Assembly (NCBI RefSeq): GCF_012928505.1
Contig: NZ_JABBJN010000025.1
Span: 1 to 64,000, forward strand
Source: Achromobacter sp. Bel
Lineage (GTDB): Bacteria; Pseudomonadota; Gammaproteobacteria; Burkholderiales; Burkholderiaceae_B
Reading direction: 5' to 3'
DNA length: 64,000 nt
Shown here piece after piece: positions 16,351-24,886 of this stretch. A model generated the notes under the pieces. The model worked only from the letters and a program-made list of their open reading frames with translations, was not told the DNA's origin and searched no databases. The position numbers were made by a program, and so were the translations under genes. Within the stretch, counting starts at the first letter, position 1; each line of letters opens with the position of its first letter.

Positions 16351-17214
16351 TCAGTGCATCTTCCCGTAGCGGCCGGCGTTGAAGTCCTGGATAGCTTCGA
16401 CGATTTCCGCTTGCGAGTTCATCACGAACGGGCCGTAACCCACCACCGGCTCATTGATCGGCTCACCGCTCAGGACCAGGAACACGGCGTCGTTGTTGGC
16501 TTCGACCGTGATGTCTTCCCCGTCCTGCGAGAACAGCGCCAGATGCGCGTCGCGGGCGACGGATTCGCCGTTGACCAGCACCGTGCCGCGCAGCACCACC
16601 AGCATGCTGTTGCGACCCGCGGCGACGGGAAACGTCGCGATCTTGCCCGCATTCAGGCGCACATCCCACACGTCCATGGGCGTGAAGGTGCGCGCCGGAC
16701 CGGCCTGGCCCGCGAAACTGCCCGCGATCACCCGCAGCGACCCCGCATCGTCCGGCAGCGCCACCACGGGGATGTCCGCATTGAGGATGCCTTGGTACCC
16801 CGCTGGCGCGGTCTTGTCCCGGGCGGGCAGGTTGACCCACAACTGCACCATCTCCAGCTCGCCACCCGACCGGGTGAATGCAGGGGAATGGAATTCCTCA
16901 TGCAGAATGCCCGAGGCCGCTGTCATCCATTGCACGTCGCCGGGCCCGATAACGCCGCCGTTGCCGGTGGAATCACGGTGCTCGACTTCGCCGCTGTAGA
17001 CGATGGTCACGGTTTCAAAGCCGCGATGGGGGTGCTGGCCCACGCCGCGAGGATGGTCGGCCGGCTCGAACTTGGCCGGGCCGGCGTAATCCAGCAGCAG
17101 GAACGGGCTGACGTTCTTGCCTTTATCGTTGTAGGAGAACATCGAGCGCACCGGGAACCCGTCGCCCACCCAGTGGGGGCGGGGAGCAGCGTGCAAACCG
17201 AGGATCTTCTTCAT
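16351..17214 (-). CDS. Pirin-family protein
   Basis: The 287-residue bicupin carries the pirin metal site in its N-terminal cupin: HPHRGFETVT supplies His61 and His63, and GILHEEFHS supplies His105 and Glu107. The second cupin (about 150-260) lacks a clear metal site, as is usual. Bacterial pirins of the YhhW type can show quercetin 2,3-dioxygenase activity, and others act as redox sensors, so the role cannot be fixed. It appears monocistronic, with a hairpin and terminator downstream, and is divergent from the DNA glycosylase gene with a 166-bp spacer. Confidence 0.92.
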   Translation of the reverse strand: MKKILGLHAAPRPHWVGDGFPVRSMFSYNDKGKNVSPFLLLDYAGPAKFEPADHPRGVGQHPHRGFETVTIVYSGEVEHRDSTGNGGVIGPGDVQWMTAASGILHEEFHSPAFTRSGGELEMVQLWVNLPARDKTAPAGYQGILNADIPVVALPDDAGSLRVIAGSFAGQAGPARTFTPMDVWDVRLNAGKIATFPVAAGRNSMLVVLRGTVLVNGESVARDAHLALFSQDGEDITVEANNDAVFLVLSGEPINEPVVGYGPFVMNSQAEIVEAIQDFNAGRYGKMH

Positions 17215-17380
17215 GGCGTCTATTCCTATTGCGCGGCCCCTGCGGGGCCGTTCGTCATAGGGTTAAAGATAAGGGCGGAACGTTGGTTTCGGTAGTCCCT
17301 GCTATTGATAAGCACTGTTCCATAGATCGGACGATGCCCAGCGCCGTCACGCCCGGTGCCGTCTGTCGTATCCTTGCCCG

Positions 17381-17917
17381 ATGGAACTACGCGCGGACAC
17401 GGCCCAGGAAGGGCACAACCATCACGTCCGGGGCTTCGCCCCTGTTGCAACCCCCCATTCGCGGGTGCTGGTCCTGGGCTCCATGCCCGGCGTGGCCTCG
17501 CTTGTGCAGGCCCGCTACTACGCCCACCCCCGTAACGCATTCTGGCCCATCGCCGCGCAGGTCCTGGGCTTCGATCCCGCCCTGGACTACCCCCGCCGCC
17601 TGCAGGCTCTGCAAGCCGCCGGCGTCGCCCTGTGGGACGTCCTGCAAGCCTGCGAACGCCCCGGCAGCCTGGACGCCAACATCCGCCACGACACGCTCAT
17701 CCCGAACGATTTCGCCGCCTTCCTGACGGCCCACCCGGCCATCACCCGCATCTGCTTCAACGGCGGCAAAGCCGCCACCCTGTACCGCCGGCACGTCCTG
17801 CCCACGCACCCCCAGACCCACCTGGAATACGTGGACCTTCCCTCCACCAGCCCCGCCCACGCCGCCGTCTCCTTCGAGACAAAGCTCGGAGCCTGGCGAC
17901 AAGCACTCACCGCCTGA
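17381..17917 (+). CDS. DNA-deoxyinosine (hypoxanthine) glycosylase, UDG superfamily family 6
   Basis: The 178-residue protein has the family's conserved blocks in order: VLVLGSMPGVAS (about 29), YYAHPRNAFWPI (about 46-57), the NGGKAA block near residue 126, and LPSTSPAHA near residue 153. These match the hypoxanthine-DNA glycosylases of the uracil-DNA glycosylase superfamily, which remove hypoxanthine from DNA after adenine deamination. The length is typical. It stands alone, divergent from pirin, and is followed by the long structured non-coding stretch at 17918-18483. Its ATG lacks a strong ribosome-binding site, so a slightly later start cannot be excluded. Confidence 0.88.
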   Translation: MELRADTAQEGHNHHVRGFAPVATPHSRVLVLGSMPGVASLVQARYYAHPRNAFWPIAAQVLGFDPALDYPRRLQALQAAGVALWDVLQACERPGSLDANIRHDTLIPNDFAAFLTAHPAITRICFNGGKAATLYRRHVLPTHPQTHLEYVDLPSTSPAHAAVSFETKLGAWRQALTA

Positions 17918-17998
17918 GCAAGACGACCCCCCGCAGCGTCCACTGCACCCACCGCAACACTCCCGCGCAACACTCCCCCGCAACACCCCGCCACGTAT

Positions 17999-18033
17999 GC
18001 CCGATAAGGCCGCGCAGGGCGGCCTTATCGGGC
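17999..18033. repeat. 15-bp perfect inverted repeat with 5-base loop
   Basis: GCCCGATAAGGCCGC and its exact complement GCGGCCTTATCGGGC flank GCAGG. It lies 82 bp downstream of the glycosylase stop and lacks a following T-run, so it may be a non-canonical terminator or part of the composite element to its right. Confidence 0.8.
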
Positions 18034-18128
18034 GGGCATACCACCTCTTCCAACAGCATCTTCAGCTTCACCGGAACGTCAAGCACACCGTCCCCCCCAA
18101 CGGCCGTGGCATGACACGGCTGGAGCTG

Positions 18129-18280
18129 GTTGTCGCGCGGGCGGGGGTGGGACGGCCGTTCGGTGACGCCCGACGGAATCCGAAGGGAGCCGAAGGCGGA
18201 CGAGGATGAGGACGGGGGAGTCCGGCCCCCGCGGGCCGGACCGTCATCGTTGGCCGAGCCACCCCCGCCCGCGCGACAAC
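18129..18280. repeat. 152-bp fold-back element with 22-bp perfect terminal inverted repeats
   Basis: The 22 bases at 18129-18150 are the exact reverse complement of 18259-18280. Pairing continues inward after a GA/AG mismatch with CGGCC/GGCCG and then TGACG/CGTCA. The centre contains a separate perfect 9-bp hairpin (GTCCGGCCC with GGGCCGGAC, 18220-18241). The whole element could fold as one branched hairpin. No transposase is adjacent, so it may be a miniature repeat or a structured RNA. Confidence 0.75.
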
Positions 18281-18322
18281 CGGCGCCCCAAGAACCCAGC
18301 AACCCGCAGCGGCAGCGCCAGC

Positions 18323-18370
18323 GGCAAGGGCAACGGCAAGGGCAAGGGCAAGGGCAAGGGCAAGGGCAAC
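18323..18370. repeat. Eight tandem GGCAAG/GGCAAC hexamers
   Basis: Eight uninterrupted 6-bp units fill 48 bp: six are GGCAAG, and units 2 and 8 are GGCAAC. They lie in non-coding DNA between the fold-back element and the FNR box. The number of units could vary by slippage. Confidence 0.9.
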
Positions 18371-18403
18371 CTGCGACTCCCTCACCCCGTATCTGTCCCC
18401 CAA

Positions 18404-18417
18404 TTGATTCAAATCAA
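18404..18417 (+). promoter_or_regulatory. Perfect FNR/Anr box upstream of ttrB
   Basis: TTGATTCAAATCAA matches the FNR consensus TTGAT-N4-ATCAA in every position. It is centred about 73 bp before the ttrB start. A GATAAG hexamer at 18438-18443 would be a fitting -10 for a class II site at about -41.5. This predicts activation under oxygen limitation. Confidence 0.85.
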
Positions 18418-18483
18418 CCCTCTATATAACTCCCAGTGATAAGTTAATAACAACAAAAAGTAACCGCCCCGGAGCCCCAAGCA

Positions 18484-19245
18484 ATGCCCCCCTCAGCAGA
18501 ACCCCCCCTACCCAGTAAACGCGGTTTCCTGAAAGGACTTCTCGGCCTGAGCGCCGCCGCCACCATCATCCCCATCCACGCCGAGGCCACCGGCCTGAAC
18601 GGCCAGCCCCCGCGCCGCCCCGGCATCCCCGGCAAGCGCTACGGCATGGTCGTCGACATGCGCAAATGCATCGGCTGCCAATCCTGTACGGTCAGCTGTT
18701 CCATGGAAAACCTGCCCCCCATCGGGCAATTCCGCACCACCGTCCTGCAATACGAAGTCACCCCCGACGACGGCAGCCCGGCCGCCATGGTCATGCTGCC
18801 GCGCCTGTGCAACCACTGCGACAACCCGCCCTGCGTCCCCGTCTGTCCCGTGCAAGCCACCTTCCAGCGGGAAGACGGCATCGTGCTGGTCGACAACGAA
18901 CGCTGCGTCGGCTGCGCCTACTGCGTGCAAGCCTGTCCCTACGATGCCCGCTTCATCAACCACGAAACGCAAACCGCCGACAAGTGCACGTTCTGTGAAC
19001 ACCGCCTGGAAGCCGGCCTGTTGCCGGCCTGCGTGGAAAGCTGCGTCGGCGGCGCGCGCGTCATCGGCGACATGAATGATCCGGATAGCGCCATATCCCG
19101 ATTGCTGGTCGAACACAAGGCCGACATCAAGGTCTTGAAGCCCGAAATGAAGACCGACCCCCACGTCTATTACATCGGCCTGCCCGACGCGTTTGTCCAT
19201 CAGGTCGACGGCCAGGGCGGCGTGCGCCTGGCTGGCGGACATTGA
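18484..19245 (+). CDS. ttrB: Tetrathionate reductase-type iron-sulfur subunit TtrB
   Basis: The 253-residue electron-transfer subunit has four ferredoxin-like cysteine clusters: CIGCQSC (about 61), CNHCDNPPC (about 117), CVGCAYC (about 141) and CTFCEHRLEAGLLPAC (about 168). This is the usual four [4Fe-4S] layout of DmsB/TtrB-like proteins. The N-terminus SKRGFLKGLLGLSAAA is a Tat signal in which the first Arg is Lys; the Salmonella TtrB is known for the same KR variant. It would pass electrons from quinol-oxidising TtrC to the molybdenum subunit TtrA on the periplasmic side. It is the first gene of ttrBCA and has an FNR box upstream. Other reductases of the same superfamily, such as polysulfide reductase, remain possible. 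Confidence 0.85.
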   Translation: MPPSAEPPLPSKRGFLKGLLGLSAAATIIPIHAEATGLNGQPPRRPGIPGKRYGMVVDMRKCIGCQSCTVSCSMENLPPIGQFRTTVLQYEVTPDDGSPAAMVMLPRLCNHCDNPPCVPVCPVQATFQREDGIVLVDNERCVGCAYCVQACPYDARFINHETQTADKCTFCEHRLEAGLLPACVESCVGGARVIGDMNDPDSAISRLLVEHKADIKVLKPEMKTDPHVYYIGLPDAFVHQVDGQGGVRLAGGH

Positions 19246-19264
19246 GCCAACACAGGGGACTTTC

Positions 19265-20299
19265 ATGCAGATCTCGGAATTGCTTACGCCGGTCTATGAC
19301 GCCGCCTGGCTGCCTTGGGCCGTGCAGTATTTCTTTCTTATCGGCATCAGCGCCACCACCGCGTTGACCGCCGCCTTCGCCGCCTTCGGCCCCGAGGGCT
19401 CACCCGCGCGCCGATTGCTGCCTGCGGCGGCGACGGTGCTGCTGGTGACCGCCGTCGCGGCACCCGTGTCGCTGCTGGCGGACTTGCACCAGCCCGGCAG
19501 ATTCTGGCACTTCTACACGCAAGCCACGCCGTGGTCGTGGATGTGGCTGGGCGCCTTGCTGCTGCCCGTGTTCGCGGGCCTGGCCGTGCTGTTCTGCGCC
19601 GCCTGGTGGTGGGGCCGCATCGGCTGGGTGCGCGTGCTGGGCGCGGCCCTGGCGATGTCCGCCGTGTCGATCCTGGTCTATACGGGCGCCGAAGTCATGG
19701 TGCTGCGTTCGCGGCCCCTGTGGCACACCGTATTCCTGCCCGTGAACTTCGCGTTGACCGCCTGGTTGGGCGCGCTGGGCGCGATGTTCCTGGTGGGCCG
19801 CTGGCTGCCGGGCGGCATGAAGGCCTTGCCGGTGGGCATGCTGCGCCAGCTGAGCCTTGCTGCGGTCGTGCTGATGGCGCTGGGCGCCGGCGCCTGGGCC
19901 CTGCTGGGCACACTGGGCGTGGACCCGTCGTTCGACGCCGCCTTGCGGCTGTTCGCGGACTTCCCGATCTGGCGCATCAGCCTGGCGGGCGCCGTCATCA
20001 CGGCCTTTTGCATGATCGCGCTGCTGCAGCGCCCGGCGCATGCGCTGGCGGCGCCGCTGCCTTCGGCCGCGCTGGCGCTGACCATGCTGGCCGCCGCGTG
20101 GATCTTTCGCTGGGTGGTGTTCATGAGCGTGCAGGGCGTGCCCAAGTACGGTGCCGGCCTGTACCTGTACGACATGCCCTGGGGCAGCGACGGCCTGCTG
20201 GGCATGGTCGGGGTGCTGGGCCTGTGCGTGGCGCTGGTCACCGCTGCGGTCTGGGCCCTGGAACGATTCCCGGCGCGCGCGCGCGGCATGGCGGCCTGA
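19265..20299 (+). CDS. ttrC: NrfD/PsrC-family membrane subunit TtrC
   Basis: The 344-residue protein is almost entirely hydrophobic, with about nine predicted membrane helices, as in the NrfD/PsrC family of quinol-oxidising membrane anchors. The ATG at 19265, 19 bp after ttrB, is chosen over longer in-frame extensions because it begins directly before the first conserved segment (LLTPVYDAAWLPWAVQYFFL). It would oxidise quinol and hand electrons to TtrB. The order B-C-A is the same as in the described tetrathionate reductase operons. The 37-bp spacing to ttrA is consistent with one transcript. Confidence 0.86.
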   Translation: MQISELLTPVYDAAWLPWAVQYFFLIGISATTALTAAFAAFGPEGSPARRLLPAAATVLLVTAVAAPVSLLADLHQPGRFWHFYTQATPWSWMWLGALLLPVFAGLAVLFCAAWWWGRIGWVRVLGAALAMSAVSILVYTGAEVMVLRSRPLWHTVFLPVNFALTAWLGALGAMFLVGRWLPGGMKALPVGMLRQLSLAAVVLMALGAGAWALLGTLGVDPSFDAALRLFADFPIWRISLAGAVITAFCMIALLQRPAHALAAPLPSAALALTMLAAAWIFRWVVFMSVQGVPKYGAGLYLYDMPWGSDGLLGMVGVLGLCVALVTAAVWALERFPARARGMAA

Positions 20300-20336
20300 T
20301 CCGGCCGCAAGACGAATGCACATGGAAGACAAAGCA

Positions 20337-23300
20337 ATGGATAAGCAACACGAAGACAACAAGCCCGGCGCGGCCCCTGTGCCTGATACGCCCGATGCGG
20401 CCGGCACGCCCGGCGATGCCGTGGCCGACGCGGCGCGGCGCAAACTGATGGTGCGGGGCGGTTTGGTCGCCGGCGGCATGGCGGCCTTTGCGGCCGGCTA
20501 TGGTGAAACCGTCACCCGCGCCGTGAAGGGCCTGGCGCACGGCACTGCCGGCGTCCCCACCGCGAATGCCGTGCGCGGAAATTCGCTGACGGCGGAATTC
20601 CGCATCGACCCGCTGACCGGCGCGCTCGCCGCCCAGCCGGGCCAGACGGTCAGCCCCTCCAGTTGCCTGGGTTGCTGGACGCAATGCGGCGTGCGGCTGC
20701 GCGTGGATACCAAAGAAAATCGCATCCTGCGCGTGGCGGGCAACCCCTACCATCCGCTGGCGACCACGCGCCCCGCCGCGATGGAAACCCCCGTGCGCGA
20801 GGTCTATGCGCAACTCGGGGGCGAAAACGGCCTGGAAGGCCGCGCCACATCGTGCGCTCGCGGATCGGCCATGCTGGAACAGATGAACAGCCCGTTCCGC
20901 GTGCTGCAACCGATGAAACGGGTCGGCGGGCGGGGCGAGGGCAAGTGGCAAAGCATCTCGTTTGAACAGCTGGTGCAGGAAGTATGCGAAGGCGGCGACC
21001 TGTTCGGCGAAGGCCATGTGGAAGGCCTGCGCGCCATCTTCGACCGCGACACGCTGCTGGATCCCGACAATCCGGAGTATGGCGCCCGTGTCAACCAGTT
21101 CCTGTTCACCGACGCCTCCAACGAAGGCCGCACGCCGCTGATCCAGCGCTTTGCCGCGCAGTCGTTCGGCACCGTCAACTTCAGCAACCATGGTTCGTAT
21201 TGCGGTCAAAGCTTCCGCGTGGGCGCGGGCGCCGCGCTGGGCGACCTGAAGGGCATGCCGCACGGCAAACCCGATTGGGACAATGCACGCTTCGGCCTGT
21301 TCATCGGCGCGGCGCCGGCGCAAGCGGGCAACCCGTTCCAACGCCAGGCCCGGCAACTGGCCGAGGCGCGGGTGCGGCCTGAGGCGGACAGCTTCACGTA
21401 TGTCGTGGTGTCGCCCGTGCTGCCCGCATCCTCCAGCCTGTCAGCGGGCTCGGGCAACGAATGGCTGCCGGTGAACCCTGCCAGCGACCTGGCGTTGGCG
21501 ATGGGCTTGATCCGCTGGATCCTCGACAACGAACGCTTCGACGCCCGCATGTTGGCGCAGCCCGGCCCCGCTGCCATGAAGGCGGCGGGCGAAGCGGCCT
21601 GGACCAACGCCACGCATCTGGTGGTGGCCGAACCCGGCCACCCGCGCCTGGGCACATTCGTGCGCGGCGCGGACCTGGGCTGGCCGCGTCCGGCCGACGC
21701 CGACGAAAAATGGGAGGACGTCTACGCGGTGCGCCTGGAAGATGGCACATTGGCGCCGCACACGGCCGCCTCGCCCGCCACGTTGTTCGTCGACGAGCGC
21801 ATCGCCGTGCCCGGCATGGCCGGTGGTGCGGAAACCGTGCGCGTCTGTTCATCCCTGGCCTTGCTGCGCGAGGAATCGCACCGCAAATCGCTGGACGACT
21901 ACGCCGGCTTGTGCGGCGTGCCGGCCGACAAGATCGCTTCGCTGGCCAAGCGCTTCACCAGCTACGGCAAACGCGCCGTGGCCGACGCGCATGGCGGCAC
22001 GATGAGCGGCTCGGGCTTCTACACGGCCTACGCCATCGCCATGCTCAACACGCTGGTGGGCAATCTGAACGTGGACGGCGGCCTGGTGCTGGATGCCGGC
22101 CCGTTCCCGCCTTACGGCCCCGGCCCGCGCTACAACATCGCGGGGTTCGCCAACCGCGCCACGCCTAAGGGCGTCGCCTTGTCGCGCAACCGCTTCCCGT
22201 ACGAGAAGTCCAGCGAATTCAAGCGCAAGAAGGCCGCGGGCCAGCCGGCGTATCCGGCGTCCGCGCCCTGGTATCCGGCCACCGGCGGCCTCAGTTCCGA
22301 GATGCTGGCGTCCGCCCTGGCGGGGTATCCGTACCGCGCCAAGGTCTGGTTCAACCACATGAGCAACCCGATCTACGGCATCGCAGGCTTGAAGGGCGTG
22401 ATCATCGACAAGATGAAAGACCCGCGCATCCTGCCGCTATCGGTATCGATCAACGCGTTCATCAATGAAACCAACGCGCTGGCCGACTACATCGTGCCGG
22501 ATACCGTCACCTACGAAAGCTGGGGCGTATCCGCGCCGTGGGCCGACGTGGTGGCCAAGGCGTCCACCGTGCGCTGGCCCGCCGTGCAGCCGCGCGTGGC
22601 GCGCACGGCCACCAACGAACCGGTCTGCCTGGAGACTTTCCTGATCGCCTGCGCCAAGCGGTTGGGCATGCCGGGCTTTGGCGAAAACGCGATCTCGGAC
22701 AAAGAGGGCGCAAAGTACGCGCTGGACACGCCTGAGGACTTCTTCCTGCGCGGCATGGCCAACATCGCGTTTGCAGCCGGCCGAGCCGTGCCCGAGGCCA
22801 GCGACGACGACATGGCGCTGACCGGCGTTGACCGCTACCGCGACCTGCTCCAGCACAAGCTGAAACCGGGCGAATGGCGCCAGGTCGCCATGCTGATGAG
22901 CCGGGGCGGGCGTTTCGACAAGATGGAGGATGCCTGGGTGGACCAGGGTCAGAACCGTCATACGCGCCAGGCCTACGCCAAGCCCTTGCATATCTGGAGC
23001 GAGGAACTGGCGGGATTCCGCCACGCGATGACGGGCGAGCGCTATAGCGGCTGTCCCACCTGGTATCCGGCGCGCCTGGCTGACGGCCGCGACGTGCGGA
23101 CGGAATACCCGGCCCAGCAATGGCCCTTCCTGCTCAGCTCGTTCAAATCGAACCTGATGAGCTCCATGTCCATCGGCGTGAACCGCTTGCGCCAGGTGCA
23201 TCCGCATAACCCGGTGTCGATCAACCGGCAGGACGGCGAACGCCTGGGCCTGCGTAATGGCGACCCCGTGCGCATCGTGACGCCGGGCGGCGCGGTGACG

Positions 23301-23561
23301 GGGCTGGCCCTGCTGCGCGACGGCATCCAGCCCGGCGCGGTTGGCATCGAGCATGGCTACGGCCATACCGAACTGGGCGCGCGCGTCCATGTGGTCGACG
23401 GCAAGCCCATGCCGCATGATCCCGCGCTGGCGGCGGGCGTCAACCTGAACGACCTGGGGTTCGGCGACGCCACGCGGGGCGAACACGCCAACGTCTGGAT
23501 CGACTGGGTGTCCGGCGCTGCGGTGCGCCAGGGCCTGCCGGCGCGGATCGAACGCGCCTAG
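20337..23561 (+). CDS. ttrA: Tetrathionate reductase-type molybdopterin catalytic subunit TtrA
   Basis: The 1074-residue protein is a large member of the DMSO reductase superfamily. The N-terminus has a Tat motif (ARRKLMVRGGLVAGG) near residue 35. The [4Fe-4S] ligands are CLGCWTQC (about 107) with a fourth Cys in TSCARGS (about 170). The likely Mo ligand is the Cys of NHGSYCGQS (about 288), and the C-terminal domain (from about 920) shows the usual guanine-dinucleotide fold. Cys ligation and size fit TtrA, which reduces tetrathionate to thiosulfate in the periplasm. GGAAG upstream supports the ATG at 20337, although ATGs at 20316 and 20322 are in frame. No ttrSR sensor pair lies in the window; an FNR box does. 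Substrate specificity needs biochemical proof. Confidence 0.83.
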   Translation: MDKQHEDNKPGAAPVPDTPDAAGTPGDAVADAARRKLMVRGGLVAGGMAAFAAGYGETVTRAVKGLAHGTAGVPTANAVRGNSLTAEFRIDPLTGALAAQPGQTVSPSSCLGCWTQCGVRLRVDTKENRILRVAGNPYHPLATTRPAAMETPVREVYAQLGGENGLEGRATSCARGSAMLEQMNSPFRVLQPMKRVGGRGEGKWQSISFEQLVQEVCEGGDLFGEGHVEGLRAIFDRDTLLDPDNPEYGARVNQFLFTDASNEGRTPLIQRFAAQSFGTVNFSNHGSYCGQSFRVGAGAALGDLKGMPHGKPDWDNARFGLFIGAAPAQAGNPFQRQARQLAEARVRPEADSFTYVVVSPVLPASSSLSAGSGNEWLPVNPASDLALAMGLIRWILDNERFDARMLAQPGPAAMKAAGEAAWTNATHLVVAEPGHPRLGTFVRGADLGWPRPADADEKWEDVYAVRLEDGTLAPHTAASPATLFVDERIAVPGMAGGAETVRVCSSLALLREESHRKSLDDYAGLCGVPADKIASLAKRFTSYGKRAVADAHGGTMSGSGFYTAYAIAMLNTLVGNLNVDGGLVLDAGPFPPYGPGPRYNIAGFANRATPKGVALSRNRFPYEKSSEFKRKKAAGQPAYPASAPWYPATGGLSSEMLASALAGYPYRAKVWFNHMSNPIYGIAGLKGVIIDKMKDPRILPLSVSINAFINETNALADYIVPDTVTYESWGVSAPWADVVAKASTVRWPAVQPRVARTATNEPVCLETFLIACAKRLGMPGFGENAISDKEGAKYALDTPEDFFLRGMANIAFAAGRAVPEASDDDMALTGVDRYRDLLQHKLKPGEWRQVAMLMSRGGRFDKMEDAWVDQGQNRHTRQAYAKPLHIWSEELAGFRHAMTGERYSGCPTWYPARLADGRDVRTEYPAQQWPFLLSSFKSNLMSSMSIGVNRLRQVHPHNPVSINRQDGERLGLRNGDPVRIVTPGGAVTGLALLRDGIQPGAVGIEHGYGHTELGARVHVVDGKPMPHDPALAAGVNLNDLGFGDATRGEHANVWIDWVSGAAVRQGLPARIERA

Positions 23562-23590
23562 GCGACCGTGGCGGCCGATGCCGGTGCGCG

Positions 23591-24886
23591 CTAGCGCACG
23601 ACGGTGTCGGCTACCAGTTCCAGGCCGTCCGCGCGGATGGGCACCTCGGAAAGCACGCCGCTCAGGTCGCCGGGCCGGGCGGTGGCGGTGCCAGAACGGC
23701 TGACGCGGATTTCCACGCGGACGTTGCTGGCCCGGGACAGCGTGGCGTCGGGCGACATGGCGCTGCTGTCGTCCAGCACGAACGTGCGCGGCAGGTCCGA
23801 CACGCGCCATTGCAGGATCGCCAGCGGCATGCGTGACCCCTCGACGGGGCGCGCCAAGATGAACACGGTATCGTCGGGCTGGACCTGACCGCGCAGGGAA
23901 TCGGCGATCCGGGCCTGGCCGCTGATGCGGGCGGCCAGGGCGGACGCGTCGCCGGCGGGCTTCGCCTGGGGCGCCGCATTCGAAGCCGTATTCTGCACGC
24001 CATTCCCGCCAGCCATCGGCGCCGGCGGTGCGCCGGCCGCCATGGCGCGCGCCTGGGCGATGTTGGACTGGATCTGCCGCGCGGCCTCGGAATCCGGCGG
24101 CAGCAGGGCTTGCAGGCGTTCCCAGTGGGCCAGTGCCTCGGCTGCATCGCCGCGCCGCAGCGCCATCATGCCCGCCAGCGCCAACGCCTTGGGTTGATCC
24201 GGCTGCGTGGCCAGCGCCTGCGCCACCGCCTCGACCGCATGGGCGTCCGGCACGCCCCGGTTCGCCGACAGCAGCGCATCGGCCATGTCGGCCAGCACGG
24301 CGGGTTGGCCCGGAACCAGACGCAGCACCTGTTGATAGGCGGCCACGGCGTCGGCATAGCGGCCCAGGGTCTCATAAGAGCGCGCCAACGTGTACCAGCC
24401 GTCCGCATCGTCGGGCGCATTGCGCAGGCGCTGCGCCAGCGCGTTGATGGCCACCGCCATGTCGTCGCCGGTGTCTTGCGCATGCGGTTCAACGGCGCGG
24501 GCCATGACGGAGGCATCCGCCGCTGCGCGGGGATTGCCCAGCTTGCCGTACAGCAGCACGGCGGCCACGGGGATCAGCACGCTCAGCAGGCAAGCGGCCG
24601 CCACGCCCGCGCGCTGGCCCCGGACTGGCGCGGCCTGCTGTTGGCGCAAGGCCAGGTCCTGCAGCAGGTCGCGCTGCAGCTCGTCTTCGGCCCGCGCCAG
24701 GCCGTCGGCGCTCAGGCTGCCGTTCTGCCTGTCGCGCCGCAGTTGCTCGCGCTGGGCCACGTAGAACGCGCGCACGCTGGCGTCGGACGTCGGGTCCGCT
24801 GCCGGTGCACGGCGTACCAGCGGCGGGATCAGGCACAGCAGCGTCGCCAGCAGCAGCAACAGGACGACAAGCCAGAGCGTGGTCAT
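23591..24886 (-). CDS. ccmI: Cytochrome c biogenesis protein CcmI
   Basis: The 431-residue protein begins with a membrane helix (LWLVVLLLLLATLLCLIPPLV), then a cytoplasmic stretch with a leucine-zipper-like region, and a second helix near residue 100 (AACLLSVLIPVAAVLLYG). It continues with TPR repeats (about 140-270; YTLARSYETLGRYADAVAAYQ is typical) and a periplasmic C-terminal beta-rich domain. This matches CcmI, which holds apocytochrome c for the CcmFH haem lyase. The gene is last in the leftward ccm run and overlaps ccmH by four bases. It ends 29 bp from the convergent ttrA gene. Confidence 0.93.
   Translation of the reverse strand: MTTLWLVVLLLLLATLLCLIPPLVRRAPAADPTSDASVRAFYVAQREQLRRDRQNGSLSADGLARAEDELQRDLLQDLALRQQQAAPVRGQRAGVAAACLLSVLIPVAAVLLYGKLGNPRAAADASVMARAVEPHAQDTGDDMAVAINALAQRLRNAPDDADGWYTLARSYETLGRYADAVAAYQQVLRLVPGQPAVLADMADALLSANRGVPDAHAVEAVAQALATQPDQPKALALAGMMALRRGDAAEALAHWERLQALLPPDSEAARQIQSNIAQARAMAAGAPPAPMAGGNGVQNTASNAAPQAKPAGDASALAARISGQARIADSLRGQVQPDDTVFILARPVEGSRMPLAILQWRVSDLPRTFVLDDSSAMSPDATLSRASNVRVEIRVSRSGTATARPGDLSGVLSEVPIRADGLELVADTVVR

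Larger units (their letters stand above)
17918..18483. other. 566-bp non-coding stretch with nested repeats
   Basis: No convincing gene lies between the glycosylase and ttrB. In order it holds degenerate CAACAC/CCCGC repeats (17930-17990), a 15-bp inverted repeat at 17999-18033, a long imperfect fold-back element at 18129-18280 with an inner 9-bp hairpin at 18220-18241, eight GGCAAG/C hexamers at 18323-18370, and the ttr promoter region with an FNR box at 18404. Frames that stay open here encode only low-complexity Gly/Gln/Arg/Pro sequence. Confidence 0.8.

Noticed and set aside
18323-18370. CRISPR-like array
   Set aside because: The repeats are 6 bp, without spacers, and no cas gene is present. 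It is a simple hexamer repeat.
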